A DNA stretch of 64,000 bases from CAVWTN01 sp963757945 (GCA_963757945.1 CAVWTN010000002.1:1054001-1118000); one strand, 5' to 3'; counted from the first letter of the stretch, positions 51,590-60,553 are shown. Translations and numbers: made by a program. Notes: a model not told the origin generated them from the sequence alone.

Positions 51590-51828
51590 TCGTCCCCGTC
51601 GGGGCGCTCGGTGCCGGTCACGATCGAGCGCCCGCTCCGAATGGAGGTTCGGGCCTTGCGCGCGCTCTCGATCGGAGTCGGAGGCGGCAACGATTTCGCG
51701 GGAGCGGAGGGCCTGCCGAAGAGCCGCGAGAGCCAGCGCGCGAGCATGCCGCGCAGCGACGTGCGCCGTTCGACGGCCTCCCGCACGCCTTTCGACCACG
51801 AGGGCCCGGTGCTGTTTGCCAAGGGCAT
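51586..51828 (-). CDS. Small basic hypothetical protein
   Basis: The 80-residue frame begins at ATG 51828 and its stop (TAA) overlaps the TatD stop. It has an amphipathic segment TSLRGMLARWLSRLFGRP and a Pro/Ser/Arg-rich end. It lies between the TatD stop and the last GGDEF gene on the same strand as the latter. No family is recognised, no Shine-Dalgarno is evident, and the same region is open in other frames. Confidence 0.4.
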   Translation of the reverse strand: MPLANSTGPSWSKGVREAVERRTSLRGMLARWLSRLFGRPSAPAKSLPPPTPIESARKARTSIRSGRSIVTGTERPDGDD

Positions 51829-51860
51829 ACGCCGATCATAGCGCGCACGGCGGGCGGAGG

Positions 51861-53702
51861 CTACCCCGGCTGCTCCGGGTCGAGCCGCGCTCCGGCGAGA
51901 TGGCGCGCTCTCCGCTCGATGCCGGCGGCGAGCAGTGCCGCCGCCGAGAGCGGAGTCGCCGCGCCGAAGCGCCGGATCGAGCCCGCTCCGCAGGCCTTCG
52001 CGGCGTAGAGCGCCGAATCGGCCCGCTCGAGCAGCGTCGCCTGATCGCGCCCATCTTCGGGGAACACGCTGACGCCGATGCCCACGCTCAAACTCAGCGG
52101 TATGCCCTCGATCTCGCACGGCGCTTCAAGCTCCGCTCGCAAGCGAGCCGCAAGCGCCTCGGGCTCGGCAGCGGTCGATGGTCCGGTTCGAAGCACGATG
52201 AACTCGTCGCCGCCGAGACGCGCGACCGTATCGCTCGAGCGGCACCCCGCGAGCAGCCGCTTCGCGACGGTGCGCAGCACCTCGTCCCCGACGTGGTGGC
52301 CGTACGTGTCGTTGATGACTTTGAACTTGTCGACGTCGATGAAATAGACGGCCACCTGCTCGACGCGCCGCGCTGCGGTGAGAATCGCGCGCTTGAATCG
52401 ATCGTTCAGCAAGAGCCGGTTCGGCAACCCCGTCAGCGCATCGAAATTCGCCAATCCCTGCAGATGCTCGTCTTCGAGCATGCGCTCGATGCTGACCGCG
52501 GCAAGCTCCGCGATCGCCCGCACGAACTCGCGATCGAACTCGCTCAGCGGCTCCTTCACGGAACGGCTCGCAAAGCCGAGCGCGCCGTAGCGGCCGCCCT
52601 CCAGCGCGATCCCCAGGAACGCGCGGCAGAACGCAGGTGCGCCGCCGGCCGCTTCCGCACGCGATGTCAAGACGGCGTCACCGGCTTCGAACACGCCCGC
52701 GGTCGCGACCGAGTCCTGGAAGAGCGCACCGAGCAGCGGATCGTCCGCACTCACCGGCAGCTTCGTGCCGATCACTCTCCGGATTGACAGAGCGTCGTGC
52801 CCGACCGTCGCGACGAAGCACGTTTCGAAGCCGAGCTCCGCCAGGCCGAAGGCGAGCGCATTGCTCGCTTGATCGAGCGGGTCCGCGCCGATTTCGGAGG
52901 CCAACCGGTACAGCGAGCCCGTGCGCCGGGCCGCAAGCGTAAACGCATCGTGGATCCGCATGCGCTCCGTGACATCGCGCGAGATGAGGAACAACCCGGT
53001 TACCTTGTCGTTGACGATGATCGGAACCGCGGTTCCCTCGAGCGAGACCGGCCTTCCGTCCTTCGCCGCGAGCGTCCGTTCGTAGCGGCTCGGCGTGCCG
53101 CTCGAGAGCGTCTGCTGAATGTAGCCGTCCAGTTCGCTGCGGTGGTTTCCGGGAGGGAACACCTCGCCGACCATTCTGCCCGCAACCTCAGCGGTGGTAT
53201 ACCCGAGGATCCGTTCGGCCGCGACGTTGAGCTTGACGTATCGGCCCGCGGCATCGACTTTCGAGATCGAGTCCGGATGTTGCTCGAAGAGCGACCGAAA
53301 CTGCTGGCGGATTTCATCGCGGCTTGCTTCCGCTCGGAGCCGCTGCGTGACATCGCGCGCGCTCCCGAAAACGCCGACGATCACTCCGTCGGCGAGCGCC
53401 GGAACCAAACGCACGACGGCATCGATCGACTCACCGCCATGCGCCTTGAGAACCGCTTCGAACTCGACCGGCTCGCCTGAAAGCGCCGTGGCGAAGTGCG
53501 CCTCGGCGCGCTCGAGTTCGGCGGGCCCCATGTGCCGGCCAGAGTGAAACGCGGCAAAATCTTCGCGGATCAGCGCTCGCGACGCGGCATTGCTGACGAT
53601 GACGGCGCCGTCCCGGCCGTACAGCCCTACGGCATCGCTGCTGAGCGCGAACAGCGAAGGGTACCGCTCGAGCGCGCCCAGCAATTCTTGCAGCGGCGTC
53701 AT
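51861..53702 (-). CDS. PAS-PAS-GAF-GGDEF diguanylate cyclase, paralogue 4
   Basis: The 613-residue protein has no TM. PAS1 (about 10-125), PAS2 (QFRSLFEQHPDSIS onward, about 130-250), GAF (about 260-410, with conserved AFCRAFLG) and GGDEF (FDALTGLPNR to the end) are all present. The catalytic GGDEF is intact and preceded by RSSD, an I-site RxxD at the correct five-residue spacing. It should make c-di-GMP with product inhibition. Its ATG overlaps the stop of paralogue 3 (ATGA), so unlike the others it has no own box and depends on readthrough. Confidence 0.93.
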   Translation of the reverse strand: MTPLQELLGALERYPSLFALSSDAVGLYGRDGAVIVSNAASRALIREDFAAFHSGRHMGPAELERAEAHFATALSGEPVEFEAVLKAHGGESIDAVVRLVPALADGVIVGVFGSARDVTQRLRAEASRDEIRQQFRSLFEQHPDSISKVDAAGRYVKLNVAAERILGYTTAEVAGRMVGEVFPPGNHRSELDGYIQQTLSSGTPSRYERTLAAKDGRPVSLEGTAVPIIVNDKVTGLFLISRDVTERMRIHDAFTLAARRTGSLYRLASEIGADPLDQASNALAFGLAELGFETCFVATVGHDALSIRRVIGTKLPVSADDPLLGALFQDSVATAGVFEAGDAVLTSRAEAAGGAPAFCRAFLGIALEGGRYGALGFASRSVKEPLSEFDREFVRAIAELAAVSIERMLEDEHLQGLANFDALTGLPNRLLLNDRFKRAILTAARRVEQVAVYFIDVDKFKVINDTYGHHVGDEVLRTVAKRLLAGCRSSDTVARLGGDEFIVLRTGPSTAAEPEALAARLRAELEAPCEIEGIPLSLSVGIGVSVFPEDGRDQATLLERADSALYAAKACGAGSIRRFGAATPLSAAALLAAGIERRARHLAGARLDPEQPG

Positions 53703-55543
53703 CGGGGCTTGGTCCCACCGCGCGGGCCGATTTGAATCGCGGCCGCGGCTTTCACGCCGAAGCGGCTGATCGAACTCGCACCACGCGCCTTGGCAGCATA
53801 CAGCGCCGTATCGGCATTCTTGAGCAGCGTCTTTTCGTCGTCGCCGTCCCGCGGAAATACGCTGATGCCGATGCCGACGCTCAGGTTCACCTGCATGCCG
53901 TCGATGACGCACGGCGCTCCGAGTTCCGAGCGCAGCCGGGCTGCAAGGTCATCGATCTGCTTTCCCGTCAACGGCCCGGTGTGGAGAACGACAAACTCGT
54001 CGCCTCCCAGGCGGGCGACGGTGTCGCTCGCGCGGCATGCATCCAGCAGCCGTCTTGCGACGGCGCGCAGCACTTGATCCCCGGCATGGTGGCCCAGCGT
54101 GTCGTTGATCGTCTTGAACTTGTCGATGTCGATGAAGTACACGGCCACGTGTTCGTCGCGCCGCCGGGCGAGCGCGATCGCCCCTTTGAACCGATCGCTC
54201 AGCAACAGACGGTTCGGCAACGCGGTCAGCGCGTCGAAGTTGGCCAAGCCTACGAGGCGCCGCTCTTCGCTCGCACGGTCGATGCTGACCGCAGCAAGCT
54301 CCGCGACCGCTCGCACGAATTCGCGATCGAAGTCCGTCAGCCCGGCGGTCGGGGAAGAACTCGCGAAACCAAGCGCACCGTAGCGTCCGCTCTCGATGTC
54401 GAGGGGGATGCCCAGGAAGGATCGACAGAACGCGCACGCCCCGCCGGCGCTTCCCCAACGCGCGGCCAACGCCGGGCCGTCGACCTCGAGCAAGCTCGAT
54501 CCCGCGATCGTCTCGCGAAACAGTTGCCGGAAACACGGATCGCCGGCAGCGACATGCAAATCCTTCCCGACCCTGCGCCGAATCGTCAACTCCTCGTCCT
54601 GCTGCGTGACGACGAACGCCGCTTCGAATCCGAGTTCTTTGAGGCCGAAAGCCAAAGCGGCGTCCGCCTGAACATCCGCATTCGCACCCATCGCGGAGGC
54701 CAAGCGGTAGAGCGCGCCCGTACGCCGCGCTTGAAGCGCAAGCGCCTGTGTGCTTCGCGTGCGCTCCGTGACGTCGCGCGACATCAAGAACAGACCCGTC
54801 ACGCGATCGTCGACGACGATCGGAACCGCGATTCCCTCACCGACGCCTTGCGAGCCGTCCTTGCGAGCGAAGGTCCGTTCGTATCGTGTCGCCTTTCCCT
54901 CGGCTATGACTTCGAGCGCGTACGTGTTGATCGCGTCCCCCTCGCCCGCAGGCAGGATGATCCCGACCTTACGGCCTGCGATCTCCTGCGAGCGGTAACC
55001 GGTCAGCCGCTCGGCTGCGGCGTTGAGCCGTTGGTATCGGCCGCTTGCATCGAGCATCGATATCGAGTCGGGATGCTGTTCGAAGAGCGATTGAAACTCC
55101 TGGCGGCTTTCGTCGCGGCTCGCCTCGGCCCGACGCCGCTGCGTGATATCGCGAGCGACGCCGAAGACGCCGATGATCCTTCCGTTATCGAGTGCCGGAA
55201 CGAGCCGTGCGAGAACGTTGATCGGCACGCCGTCGAGCGTCAGGAAGATCGACTCGAACGCGACCGGCTCGCCCGAAAGCGCGGTCTTGAAGCGCGCGGC
55301 GTCTCGGTCCACTTCGGCGGGATCCAGGTGGCGGGCAAAGTGCGCGCCGCGCAGCTTGCCGCCGATGAGCGCCCGTGATGCGGCGTTGCCGGCGACGATC
55401 GTGCCCCTCCGATTGTAGAGCGCGACGGCGTCCGCGTTGAGCGCGAAGAGCGAGGGGAAGCGCTCGAGCGTGTGGACCAACTCGCGCAGCGCAGCCGCAT
55501 CGTCTACATCCGGAACATCCGATGCATGCGGAACATTCGGCAC
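53699..55543 (-). CDS. PAS-PAS-GAF-GGDEF diguanylate cyclase, paralogue 3
   Basis: GTG 55543 is chosen because the same GTG-CCG start after GAGGTGGTCGAGC occurs in paralogue 1 and an AAGGTGAACGAGC variant occurs in paralogue 2. The 614-residue protein has the same four domains, with GGDEF intact and I-site RASD. GAF carries AFCRSFLG. The second PAS has RKDGSQG and VPIVVDDRVTGLFLMSRDVTER. A 20-bp box shared with paralogues 1 and 2 lies at 55569-55588, overlapping the end of paralogue 2. Confidence 0.93.
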   Translation of the reverse strand: MPNVPHASDVPDVDDAAALRELVHTLERFPSLFALNADAVALYNRRGTIVAGNAASRALIGGKLRGAHFARHLDPAEVDRDAARFKTALSGEPVAFESIFLTLDGVPINVLARLVPALDNGRIIGVFGVARDITQRRRAEASRDESRQEFQSLFEQHPDSISMLDASGRYQRLNAAAERLTGYRSQEIAGRKVGIILPAGEGDAINTYALEVIAEGKATRYERTFARKDGSQGVGEGIAVPIVVDDRVTGLFLMSRDVTERTRSTQALALQARRTGALYRLASAMGANADVQADAALAFGLKELGFEAAFVVTQQDEELTIRRRVGKDLHVAAGDPCFRQLFRETIAGSSLLEVDGPALAARWGSAGGACAFCRSFLGIPLDIESGRYGALGFASSSPTAGLTDFDREFVRAVAELAAVSIDRASEERRLVGLANFDALTALPNRLLLSDRFKGAIALARRRDEHVAVYFIDIDKFKTINDTLGHHAGDQVLRAVARRLLDACRASDTVARLGGDEFVVLHTGPLTGKQIDDLAARLRSELGAPCVIDGMQVNLSVGIGISVFPRDGDDEKTLLKNADTALYAAKARGASSISRFGVKAAAAIQIGPRGGTKPR

Positions 55544-55568
55544 GCTCGACCACCTCGTAAAAACCTGA

Positions 55569-55588
55569 ACCTGACTATAGTATCGGCT
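55569..55588 (-). repeat. 20-bp box upstream of GGDEF paralogue 3
   Basis: On the minus strand AGCCGATACTATAGTCAGGT lies 25 nt before GTG 55543 and contains the TAG stop of paralogue 2. TACTAT or TATAGT could serve as a -10. Confidence 0.6.
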
Positions 55589-57494
55589 TTCCGGCAGGCG
55601 GGGGCGCACCGGCATCGACGCGCACGACTGCTTTGATAGGCCGTCTTAGCGGCGAAGGCGTCGCCTGGAGTCCGCCGACGTCGAGCCGCGGGCGTCGCGC
55701 GAGGTTGGGCGAGTGCGCATTGCCCGCCGCCGTATCGCACCCGGCGCGGCGGATCGAGCCCGGCCCGCTCGCTTTGGCAACATAGAGCGCGGTATCGGCG
55801 CTCTCGAGCAGCGTCCGCTCGTCGTTGCCGTCCTGGGGAAACAGGCTGATCCCGATGCCCACGCTGAGCTCGAGATGCAAACCCTCGATGTCGCACGGCG
55901 CCCTAAGGTCCGCGAGCAGGCGCACGGCAAGCGCTCGAGGACCCGCTTCGTTTCGCGGGCCGCTCCGGAGCACGATGAACTCGTCGCCGCCGAGGCGCGC
56001 GACCGTGTCGTTCGCGCGACACCCGTGCAGCAATCGACGCGCAACCACCCGCAGGACTTCGTCTCCGACACGATGGCCGTGCGTGTCGTTGATCGCTTTG
56101 AACTTGTCGAGATCGATGAAATAGACGGCAAGTTCCTCGCCGCGCCGTTGCGCGTTCGCGATCGCGCGCTTGAATCGATCGCTCAATAGGAGTCGGTTCG
56201 CCAGCCCCGTCAGCGCATCGAAGTGCGCAAGGCCTTGCAGCCGCTTCTCCTCGCTCGCGCGCTCGAGGCTCGCCGCCGCGAGTTCCGACACCGCGCCGAC
56301 GAACTCGCGATCGAATGCCGTCAACTCCACCCCGATCGAGCGGCTCGAAAAGACGAGCGCACCGTAGCGACCGCCGTCGGATTCGAGCGGGACGCCGAGA
56401 AACGCTCGACAGAAGGCCGGCGCTCCGCCGGCGGCGCAAGCGCGGGCCGTCAGCGCGGCATCGCCGGCTTCGAGCAACCCGCTGCCGGCGATCGTTGCCA
56501 AACAGAGTTGCCGCAAGAGCGGATCGCGCGCGTCGACGTTCAGCTTCGTTCCCGCCTTTTGCTCGATCGTCAAGACCTCGCCCACGGCGGTAACGACCAG
56601 CGCCGATTCGTACCGGAGCTCCTTCAAGCCGAACGCAAGCGCGCGAGAGACCTGCTCGTCTTCATCCGCGCCGCTTTCGGAAGCAAATTCGTAGAGCGCT
56701 CGCGTGCGCCGCGCTTGAAGCGCGAGTGCTTCCTCGATCCGCACGCGGTCCGTGATGTCGTGCGACATCAAGAACAAACCCGTGACGCTCTTCCTGACGA
56801 CGATCGGCACCGCAGTGCCCTCGACCTCTCCTTGGGATCCGTCCTTGCGAACGAACGGGTAGGTATACCGGATCGGCAGACCGTCGTGAATGACCTCGTG
56901 CACGCGGCGATCGAGGGCGTCTCGCTGGCCGGCGGGAGCGAACGTCGCGACCTTTCGCCCCGTCACTTCGTCCGAACGAAAGCCCATCATGCGCTCGGCC
57001 GCGGCGTTGATCCGTTCGTACCGGCCGTCCGCATCGAGCATCGAGATGGAGTCGGGGTGCTGATCGAAGAGCGAGCGAAACTGCTGGCGGATCTCGTCGC
57101 GGGCGCTTTCAGCACGGCGTCGCTGCGTGATGTCGCGCGCGATTCCGTACACGCCGACGATCCGCCGGCCGTAGAAGGCGGGAATCAAACGAATGATGAC
57201 GTTGACCGGCTCGCCGTCGCGACGCGTAAAGACCGACTCGAACTCGATGGACTCGCCCGCGAGCGCGATCTTGAAGTTCGCAGTGAAGACCGCGAGCGCA
57301 GCGGGCGCCACGTCCGGCGCGAAGTGCGAGCCGTTGAAGTCGCCGCCGATGAGCTCCTTTGCGACGTCGTTGCCGAGCAGGCGCATGCCGTTCGGGTCGC
57401 ACAGCACGATGGCGTCGAAACTCAACGCGAACAGCGATGGAAAACGCTCGAGCGCGCGTGCCACTTCGCGAAGCGCCTCGGTATCGTCCGGCAC
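55575..57494 (-). CDS. PAS-PAS-GAF-GGDEF diguanylate cyclase, paralogue 2
   Basis: The 639-residue protein starts at GTG 57494. PAS1 has FDAIVLCDPNGMRLLGNDVAKELIGG, PAS2 has QHPDSISMLDADGRYERINAAAERMMGF, GAF has AFCRAFLG, and GGDEF is intact with I-site RAND. It carries an extra C-terminal tail of about 35 residues beyond the GGDEF domain (Arg/Pro-rich, ending AGKPIL), the longest of the four. Sequence outside the motifs differs enough from the others that they are not very recent copies. Confidence 0.93.
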   Translation of the reverse strand: MPDDTEALREVARALERFPSLFALSFDAIVLCDPNGMRLLGNDVAKELIGGDFNGSHFAPDVAPAALAVFTANFKIALAGESIEFESVFTRRDGEPVNVIIRLIPAFYGRRIVGVYGIARDITQRRRAESARDEIRQQFRSLFDQHPDSISMLDADGRYERINAAAERMMGFRSDEVTGRKVATFAPAGQRDALDRRVHEVIHDGLPIRYTYPFVRKDGSQGEVEGTAVPIVVRKSVTGLFLMSHDITDRVRIEEALALQARRTRALYEFASESGADEDEQVSRALAFGLKELRYESALVVTAVGEVLTIEQKAGTKLNVDARDPLLRQLCLATIAGSGLLEAGDAALTARACAAGGAPAFCRAFLGVPLESDGGRYGALVFSSRSIGVELTAFDREFVGAVSELAAASLERASEEKRLQGLAHFDALTGLANRLLLSDRFKRAIANAQRRGEELAVYFIDLDKFKAINDTHGHRVGDEVLRVVARRLLHGCRANDTVARLGGDEFIVLRSGPRNEAGPRALAVRLLADLRAPCDIEGLHLELSVGIGISLFPQDGNDERTLLESADTALYVAKASGPGSIRRAGCDTAAGNAHSPNLARRPRLDVGGLQATPSPLRRPIKAVVRVDAGAPPPAGKPIL

Positions 57495-57518
57495 GCTCGT
57501 TCACCTTCCCTCATCAGG

Positions 57519-57538
57519 ACCTACCTACACTATCGGCA
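57519..57538 (-). repeat. 20-bp box upstream of GGDEF paralogue 2
   Basis: On the minus strand TGCCGATAGTGTAGGTAGGT lies 24 nt before GTG 57494. It shares 16 of 20 positions with the paralogue 1 box. Confidence 0.55.
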
Positions 57539-57658
57539 GCTACGAGCCGTCGCGGCTCGGATTCGAGCGGCGCGATGACGCCGATCCCGCATTGCCGCGC
57601 GCGCCATGCCGAAGTTGCCGCTCGACGTTAGCGTCCCGACCCCTTTTTTGGACCCGGT

Positions 57659-59527
57659 TCAGTCGCCGGTTTCCTCCGGCGTGCCGCACGCACCGCTCTT
57701 CGGCTCGTGCTTTGCTCGCCGTTCGAGGCTAGCCGCGGGCAGCGCTCCGGCGGACATTTCACCGGCGAAGCGCCGGATCGAGCCTGCGCCGCACGCCTTT
57801 GCCGCGTAGAGCGCGGCGTCGGCGCGCTCGAGCAACGCGCGCTGGTCGAGCCCATCGCCCGGATACACGCTGATGCCGATACCCACGCTGAGATCGAGCG
57901 AGCGTCCCTCGATCACGCACGGCGCGTCCAGCTCGGCCCGCAGCCGTGCCGCGAGCGCCTCGGGCTGCACGCCGGCCGGCGCCGTTCGCAACACGACGAA
58001 CTCGTCCCCACCCAGGCGCGCGACCGTGTCGCTCTCACGGCAGCCCTGAAGCAGCCGTCGCGCGACCGCCCGCAAGACCTCGTCGCCGACATGATGGCCG
58101 TGCGTATCGTTGATCGCCTTGAACTTGTCGATATCGATGAAGTAGACGGCAAGCTCGTCCCCGCGGCGCTGCGCGGTCGCGATCGCCTGCCCGAAGCGAT
58201 CGCCCAACAGGAGCCGGTTCGCCAAGCCCGTCAATGCATCGAAGTGCGCAAGGCTTTGCAGGCGTACTTCCTCGTTCCGGCGTTCGAGGCTGACCGCGGT
58301 GAGTTCCGCGAGGGCGCGCACGAATTCACGATCGAAATCGGTCAGCGGCGCCGTCGCCGTACCGCTCGAGAAGCCGAGCGCGCCACACCGTCCGTTCTCG
58401 ACGTGCAGCGGTGCGCCGAGGAACGCTCGGCAAAAAGCGCGCGGTTCGCCGGCCGCGAGCGAGCGCGCTTTGAGCGCCTCGTCATCGGCCTCGAGCAGCC
58501 CGGGACCGCCGATCGTCTCGCGAAGCAGCTCGCGGAAGACGGGATCCCCGGCATCGACGCGTAGCTGCTTCCCGGAGCGGCGCTCGATCGTCACGGCCCT
58601 GCCGGCGCCGGCGACCACGAAGGCCGATTCGAAACCGAGTTCCTTCGAGCCGAACGCGAGAGCGCTCGCCACTTGTGCGTCAGGGTCGGCGCCGATCTCG
58701 GAGGCGAGCCGATACAGCGTCTGCGAGCGCCGGGCCGCAAGCGCGAGGGATTCCGCGAGCAGCGCGCGATCCGTCACGTCGTGCGAGAGCAGGAAGAGGC
58801 CGGTCACCTTTTGGTTGACGACGATCGGGACCGTGGCGCCCTCGACCATGCTCGAGGTTCCATCCTTGCGGGGGAACGTTCGTTCAAAGCGCGTCGCCGT
58901 GCCGGCACGGAGGATGTCCAGCACGCGGCCGTCGAGTTCGTCTCGCTCGGCACCGGGAGGGTAGAGCTCGCCCACGCTCTTGCCGGCAACCTCGCCGGAA
59001 CTGTATCCGACCAGTCGCTCCGCCGCGGCATTGAGCCTCTCGTAGCGGCCGCTTGCGTCGATCATCGCGATCGAATCGGGATGCTGATCGAAGAGCGAGC
59101 CGAACTGTTGACGGCTCTCGTCGCGCCCCGCCTCGGCGCGGCGCCAGGGCGTGATGTCGCGCGCGATCCCGAAGACGCCGACGATCGTTCCATCGATGAT
59201 CGCAGGAACGAAACGGGCGAGAACGTTGATCGTTTCGCCGCAGTGCGGCGTGAGGACCGCTTCGAACTCGACGGACTTTCCGGAGAGCGCGGTCTTGAAA
59301 TGCACTTCGGCGCGTGCGAGGTCGGCGGGCGCCAGATTCCGGCCCGAATGAAAGGCGCTGAACTGTTCGCCGATCAGCGCGCGCGAGGCATCGTTGGCGA
59401 GGACGACCGCGCCGTCCGGGCCGTACAGGCCGACCGCGTCGCCGCTGTGCGTGAACAGTGACGGGAAGAACCGCAGCGCGTCGACCAGTTCGGATAGCGC
59501 GTCGGTTCGATCCGGCCGATCCGGCAC
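57659..59527 (-). CDS. PAS-PAS-GAF-GGDEF diguanylate cyclase, paralogue 1
   Basis: The 622-residue protein is first in the array. PAS1 about 15-135, PAS2 about 140-260, GAF about 270-420 (AFCRAFLG at 364-371) and GGDEF about 430-590, with active-site GGDEF at 506-510 and I-site RESD at 497-500. No signal peptide or TM, so sensing is cytoplasmic; the PAS domains show no clear haem or flavin residues. The start is GTG 59527 after GGTGGTCGAGT. The gap to paralogue 2 (57495-57658) holds only a 20-bp box and no gene. Confidence 0.93.
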   Translation of the reverse strand: MPDRPDRTDALSELVDALRFFPSLFTHSGDAVGLYGPDGAVVLANDASRALIGEQFSAFHSGRNLAPADLARAEVHFKTALSGKSVEFEAVLTPHCGETINVLARFVPAIIDGTIVGVFGIARDITPWRRAEAGRDESRQQFGSLFDQHPDSIAMIDASGRYERLNAAAERLVGYSSGEVAGKSVGELYPPGAERDELDGRVLDILRAGTATRFERTFPRKDGTSSMVEGATVPIVVNQKVTGLFLLSHDVTDRALLAESLALAARRSQTLYRLASEIGADPDAQVASALAFGSKELGFESAFVVAGAGRAVTIERRSGKQLRVDAGDPVFRELLRETIGGPGLLEADDEALKARSLAAGEPRAFCRAFLGAPLHVENGRCGALGFSSGTATAPLTDFDREFVRALAELTAVSLERRNEEVRLQSLAHFDALTGLANRLLLGDRFGQAIATAQRRGDELAVYFIDIDKFKAINDTHGHHVGDEVLRAVARRLLQGCRESDTVARLGGDEFVVLRTAPAGVQPEALAARLRAELDAPCVIEGRSLDLSVGIGISVYPGDGLDQRALLERADAALYAAKACGAGSIRRFAGEMSAGALPAASLERRAKHEPKSGACGTPEETGD

Positions 59528-59558
59528 ACTCGACCACCTAACCCAAAAAGAAACCCGG

Positions 59559-59578
59559 ACCTGACTACATTATCGGCT
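59559..59578 (-). repeat. 20-bp box upstream of GGDEF paralogue 1
   Basis: On the minus strand AGCCGATAATGTAGTCAGGT lies 31 nt before GTG 59527 and includes the stop codon of the PLD-like gene. It is 18 of 20 identical to the box at 55569-55588. It contains GATAAT (-10-like) and GCCGATAA, the sigma-28 -10 consensus, but no TAAA-type -35 is in place. Confidence 0.6.
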
Positions 59579-60485
59579 CTCTCGCCGATCCGCCGCAGTC
59601 GCCGGGCGGCGCCGGGTCGAACCGGCTCCCAGCCGCCGCTGCGGCGATCGGACGCCCGGCCGACCAGCCCTCCTCGAACCGAGCGCGTAGGGCACCGACC
59701 AGCCCCGCCGCGCTCGTGGCGTAGCCCCAGTCGAGCGTGGCGGGCGAGGCGCTCGTCGCGTTCGCGGAGCCGACCCAGGCTCGATCGCCCGCCAGCGCCA
59801 GCTTCTCGCCGCCGTCGCCCAGCCGGACCTCCGCGCCGGCGGCCGCCAGCCCGCGGAGCGCGCGCACTTCCCGCGCCCCGAGGTCGCGAGCGCCGACCAG
59901 AAGCCGCACGCGCGTCCCGGATTCGGCGCGGCGCCGCAAAGCCGCGCAGACGGGGCCCGGCCCGAACGACTCGCTCTCGCAGTCCACGCGATCGCCCGGA
60001 GCTCCGGCGGCGATCGTTTCGGCCTCGAGTTCCAGCGCGCGCCCCTTGAGTGTCGCGAGCCCGGATCCCCCCGCTCCGAGGCTCGGAGGCCCGCCGGCGA
60101 GCGCGGAGCGGACGGCGGCCAGGTCATTCGGATCGTTCGTTGCCAGGATCGTGTCGCGGCCCTGACCGGGCCAGTTCCGATCGTCCAGAAACAGCGTTCC
60201 GTCGGCGATGACGGCCTTCAGGTGCAGCGCTTCGCCGCCGGGGCTGGCAAGGGCCGCGTCGGCTCCCAGAGCTAGCAACCCCTTGACGGCCTCGCCGTTC
60301 CCGGCGGGCGCATCCCGGCCGGGCAGGGGCCCTCCCAGCCGGACCTGCACGCGCGCGCCGGCGGCCGCGGCCGCGCCGAGCGCGTCGAACAGGGAGCCCG
60401 GGCGGAGTCTGTAGGCGCTGCACGAAACTTCGCGCGCCTGACGGATAGCGGCGAGGACCGCATCCATCGAACTCAGCGCGAGCAT
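59565..60485 (-). CDS. Phospholipase D-like domain protein
   Basis: The 306-residue protein appears to have two PLD-like halves. The first has ALHLKAVIADGTLFLDDRNW (HxK...D...N), matching an HKD motif. The second has GEKLALAGDRAWVGSANAT, which keeps K, the AWVGSAN strand and Asn but has lost the His. Single-intact-HKD proteins can still hydrolyse phosphodiesters as dimers or be inactive. There is no signal peptide. ATG 60485 overlaps the end of a 26-codon upstream ORF. The substrate is unknown. Confidence 0.75.
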   Translation of the reverse strand: MLALSSMDAVLAAIRQAREVSCSAYRLRPGSLFDALGAAAAAGARVQVRLGGPLPGRDAPAGNGEAVKGLLALGADAALASPGGEALHLKAVIADGTLFLDDRNWPGQGRDTILATNDPNDLAAVRSALAGGPPSLGAGGSGLATLKGRALELEAETIAAGAPGDRVDCESESFGPGPVCAALRRRAESGTRVRLLVGARDLGAREVRALRGLAAAGAEVRLGDGGEKLALAGDRAWVGSANATSASPATLDWGYATSAAGLVGALRARFEEGWSAGRPIAAAAAGSRFDPAPPGDCGGSAREPIM

Positions 60486-60553
60486 GCCGCGACTGTGGTC
60501 ACCGCTCCGACGTCAAAGGTTGCGGGATAATCCTGTTGCGCGGTATCGTTCAT
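60473..60553 (-). CDS. 26-codon leader ORF overlapping the PLD-like gene
   Basis: ATG 60553 has a strong Shine-Dalgarno (GGAGG, 6-nt spacing). The frame encodes MNDTAQQDYPATFDVGAV plus a short end with one Cys, stopping at TGA 60473 inside the PLD-like gene. The downstream ATG 60485 lies 13 nt within it, a typical coupling arrangement. It may be a leader peptide, a small effector, or the true 5' end of the PLD-like gene broken by a frameshift. Confidence 0.45.
   Translation of the reverse strand: MNDTAQQDYPATFDVGAVTTVAACSR

Noticed and set aside
51586..52119. The longer 177-codon version of the frame upstream of the small basic ORF
   Set aside because: Its first half is antisense-frame shadow of the fourth GGDEF gene; only the 80-codon part outside that gene is considered.
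59559..59600. A full sigma-28 promoter before the first GGDEF gene
   Set aside because: GCCGATAA matches the -10, but no TAAA-type -35 lies 15-16 nt upstream; only the repeated box is claimed.
60473..60553. The 26-codon ORF as a RiPP precursor
   Set aside because: No radical SAM, cyclase or transporter maturation gene is adjacent; a leader or frameshift explanation is simpler.
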